A DNA stretch of 64,000 nt from Danxiaibacter flavus. Its GTDB lineage: Bacteria; Bacteroidota; Bacteroidia; Chitinophagales; Chitinophagaceae. The stretch spans positions 70,705-134,704 of the forward strand of contig NZ_JAULBC010000012.1 in the NCBI RefSeq assembly GCF_041060425.1. The letters run 5' to 3'. The notes below the pieces were generated by a model. The model saw nothing but the letters and a program-made list of their open reading frames with translations, did not search any database and had not been told where the DNA came from. Position 1 is the first letter of the stretch. Each line of letters opens with the position of its first letter. Made by a program: the position numbers and the translations under genes. Shown piece after piece: positions 62,699-64,000 of this stretch.

Positions 62699-63012
62699 AC
62701 TTTGTCAATAAGTTTAGATTTTATTTCTTCAAATGCAACTTCTATGCTTTTGTAATTGTCCAAATTCAACATAAAAATTTCTTTGTCGTCTACCTTGACG
62801 ATAAAATATTCTGTATAATCTCGCCAATCGTCATTGTGGATTTCAACTCTTTTCTTGCCCAGACATATAAGTCTACAAATCCAGTTCTTCGAAATACTTT
62901 GATCTTGATTCTGGTTGTCAAAAGCAAGATCGTACCCATATTTCCCTAACAACTCTGTCAGTTTGCTTCTCAATAAAGTTCTAAAATCGGCTCTCTGTTT
63001 AAAGTTTTCCAT
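62695..63012 (-). CDS. uncharacterised small protein, coupled to the gene downstream
   Basis: 105 residues from Met at 63012 (MENFKQRADFRTLLRSKLTELLGKYGYDLAFDNQ); 17 longer-frame codons were trimmed. A single alpha/beta domain with KNWICRLICLGKKRVEIHNDDWRDYTEYFIVKVDDKEIFMLNLDNYKS. Family not recognised. It overlaps the following gene by 4 bp. The pair probably works together, possibly as a two-part immunity or TA-like unit, though no toxin motif is visible. Confidence 0.65.
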   Translation of the reverse strand: MENFKQRADFRTLLRSKLTELLGKYGYDLAFDNQNQDQSISKNWICRLICLGKKRVEIHNDDWRDYTEYFIVKVDDKEIFMLNLDNYKSIEVAFEEIKSKLIDKV

Positions 63013-63069
63013 AGTTTGTAATGAGTGGTCTGTTGGACTTGCTACCCTTTGTTTGGTACACACTTGAGT

Positions 63070-63633
63070 CTACATGGACTTGAACTCCAGTTCATTCTTT
63101 TGCATTTGAGTAATGTGTCGTTGTCCATGCTGCGCTAAAAAATAAATATATTCGTAAACATCTATTTTTCCTAAATCGTTTACCGTCATTGTTGTTTTGT
63201 AAAGTATGCCTTCACCATTCATCATTCTGTCAAGATTGTCTAAGCAGCGGCTTAGTTGTTCTTTTAGTTGATTGCGAACTTCATCTAATTCCTTGTTACC
63301 TGTTGGTTCCATGTGTTCCGGTCTAATCCAGGTAAAAGATTTGTGGAGTCCAACTTCTGTTAATTTGTCCCAATGAAAAACGTGGTTTTGTAATGCTGTT
63401 TGAAGGTCAAGCTTCTGAATGTTTTGTAGAGCCTTGTTTGTTCCCTTGTCGATAAGAATAAGCAAAAAATGATTTGTCAATCCGATGTGTTCTAAAATCT
63501 CATTGATTGTCCACCCTCCGCTAACAGGTCTGTAATTGCGCACTTCAATGTCTTTGTCAAACCATGTGTCAATGGTCGAAAAAGTGTTAACAAGAAAAGC
63601 CCTTATGTCTGTGATGATTGTCTGTATGCTCAT
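63070..63633 (-). CDS. DinB-like metal-binding four-helix protein
   Basis: 187 residues from the Met giving MSIQTIITDIRAFLVNTFSTIDTWFD; 35 upstream codons were trimmed. The DinB_2 four-helix pattern is clear: PVSGGWTINEILEHIGLTNHFLLILID supplies the first histidine (EHI), and FLAQHGQRHITQMQK supplies the HxxxH pair of the last helix. Together these give the usual three-histidine metal site. Members include bacillithiol S-transferases and damage-inducible proteins; the activity here is unknown. It is the first (5'-most) gene of the minus-strand run. Confidence 0.82.
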   Translation of the reverse strand: MSIQTIITDIRAFLVNTFSTIDTWFDKDIEVRNYRPVSGGWTINEILEHIGLTNHFLLILIDKGTNKALQNIQKLDLQTALQNHVFHWDKLTEVGLHKSFTWIRPEHMEPTGNKELDEVRNQLKEQLSRCLDNLDRMMNGEGILYKTTMTVNDLGKIDVYEYIYFLAQHGQRHITQMQKNELEFKSM

Positions 63634-63884
63634 TGTCCAAAAGCTTGCATGCGATTTAAATTTAAGAAGGTTAACCTCGTAAATACAATTTAGTTTTTCG
63701 AAGCTCTCTTCCCAACAAAGCTCCGCCACCTCGGCCACAGGTGCAGGGCAAGGATTATTGAATAAAAAACGCTAAAAAAATACAATCACCCAATTAAAAA
63801 AGTTTTGTAATTAAAAGAGCCACAAAACTTGCCTGCAATGAAAAAACAGTAAATGTTATATTTGTTCATTCATATTCTACAACT

Positions 63885-63965
63885 ATGGCAGAACATAAAA
63901 TACACCTCGGAGAAAAAATAAAGCATTTGCGCGAAATGCTCGGTGCGACCGTAAAGGCAATTTGA
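63885..63965 (+). pseudogene. truncated XRE-family helix-turn-helix regulator
   Basis: ATG opens MAEHKIHLGEKIKHLREMLG, the usual beginning of XRE regulators that continue KQExLA, but the frame turns into ATVKAI and stops after 26 codons. A TATATTTG -7-like element lies at 63857-63864. The 5' part looks intact, so the gene was cut by rearrangement or insertion just after helix 1, or the break is a sequence error. Confidence 0.6.
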
Positions 63966-64000
63966 TAAATATTCTTTAGCAAGAATCAGGTCAGATCCAC

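Noticed and set aside
1..64000. tRNA or rRNA genes
   Set aside because: No tRNA-like cloverleaf with a GGTTCRA-type arm or rRNA segment was recognised by eye; a tRNAscan/Infernal run would be decisive.

Overview
The window reads as chromosome of a Bacteroidota bacterium, most likely of the Chitinophagaceae or a close relative. The grounds are four SusC/SusD pairs or part-pairs, periplasmic propeller histidine kinases, many lipoproteins with 'SC'/'AC' lipoboxes, promoters of the TTTG-N19-TAnnTTTG type, and glycoside hydrolases of the GH92, GH38-like and GH2 types. No rRNA, tRNA, CRISPR array or intact insertion sequence was recognised.

Layout. 1-5086: a SusC/SusD pair. 5095-6410: a nested repeat block, then an antitoxin-like protein overlapping a nucleotidyltransferase-like partner. 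6806-8496: a Crp/Fnr-type regulator, a 57-residue cysteine-rich secreted peptide and a lipoprotein with two zinc ribbons. 8701-12780: a well-formed promoter and four tandem paralogous lipoproteins, followed by an orphan copy of the same promoter (13134-13164) that leads only to a terminator. 13578-15387: a Ca2+/H+ antiporter and a K+ channel. 15568-15826: a MITE-like palindromic element.

16077-48907 is a large glycan-utilisation region. It holds an SGNH/GxDLY esterase, a GH38-like protein, a GH2 enzyme with an inserted F5/8C (CBM32-like) module, a hybrid-type sensor split into separate kinase and AraC-type response regulator genes, an ECF sigma factor without an anti-sigma gene, and a GH92 alpha-mannosidase. 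These are followed by a SusD - lipoprotein - lipoprotein - SusC - SusD - SusC run and a further SusC/SusD pair that is a diverged duplicate of the first pair, including its leader. The enzyme set points to mannose-rich glycans such as N-glycans or mannan; this is inference. Outer-membrane SusCD complexes would import oligosaccharides, the periplasmic mannosidases and GH2 enzyme would trim them, and the sensor/regulator pair would switch the locus on.

48931-57149: housekeeping-like and accessory genes (SnoaL-like protein, RhlE-type helicase, plug-like secreted protein, FtsX-like permease, TIM-barrel isomerase), separated by repeats and a short SusD gene fragment. 57393-63633: a run of ten short, mostly uncharacterised genes, all on the minus strand, including a Tdi1/DUF1851-type immunity protein, a lipocalin-like protein and a DinB-like protein. 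Parts of this run are separated by copies of a palindromic spacer, which resembles a gene-cassette or immunity-gene array. The window ends in a broken XRE-type regulator start.

The intergenic DNA is unusually rich in repeat families that recur in both orientations: P (gctttagc palindromes), B (gcgat / agcctccaggct hairpins), C (CTCTGTGTAACT inverted pairs), and a composite D-F-E repeat.
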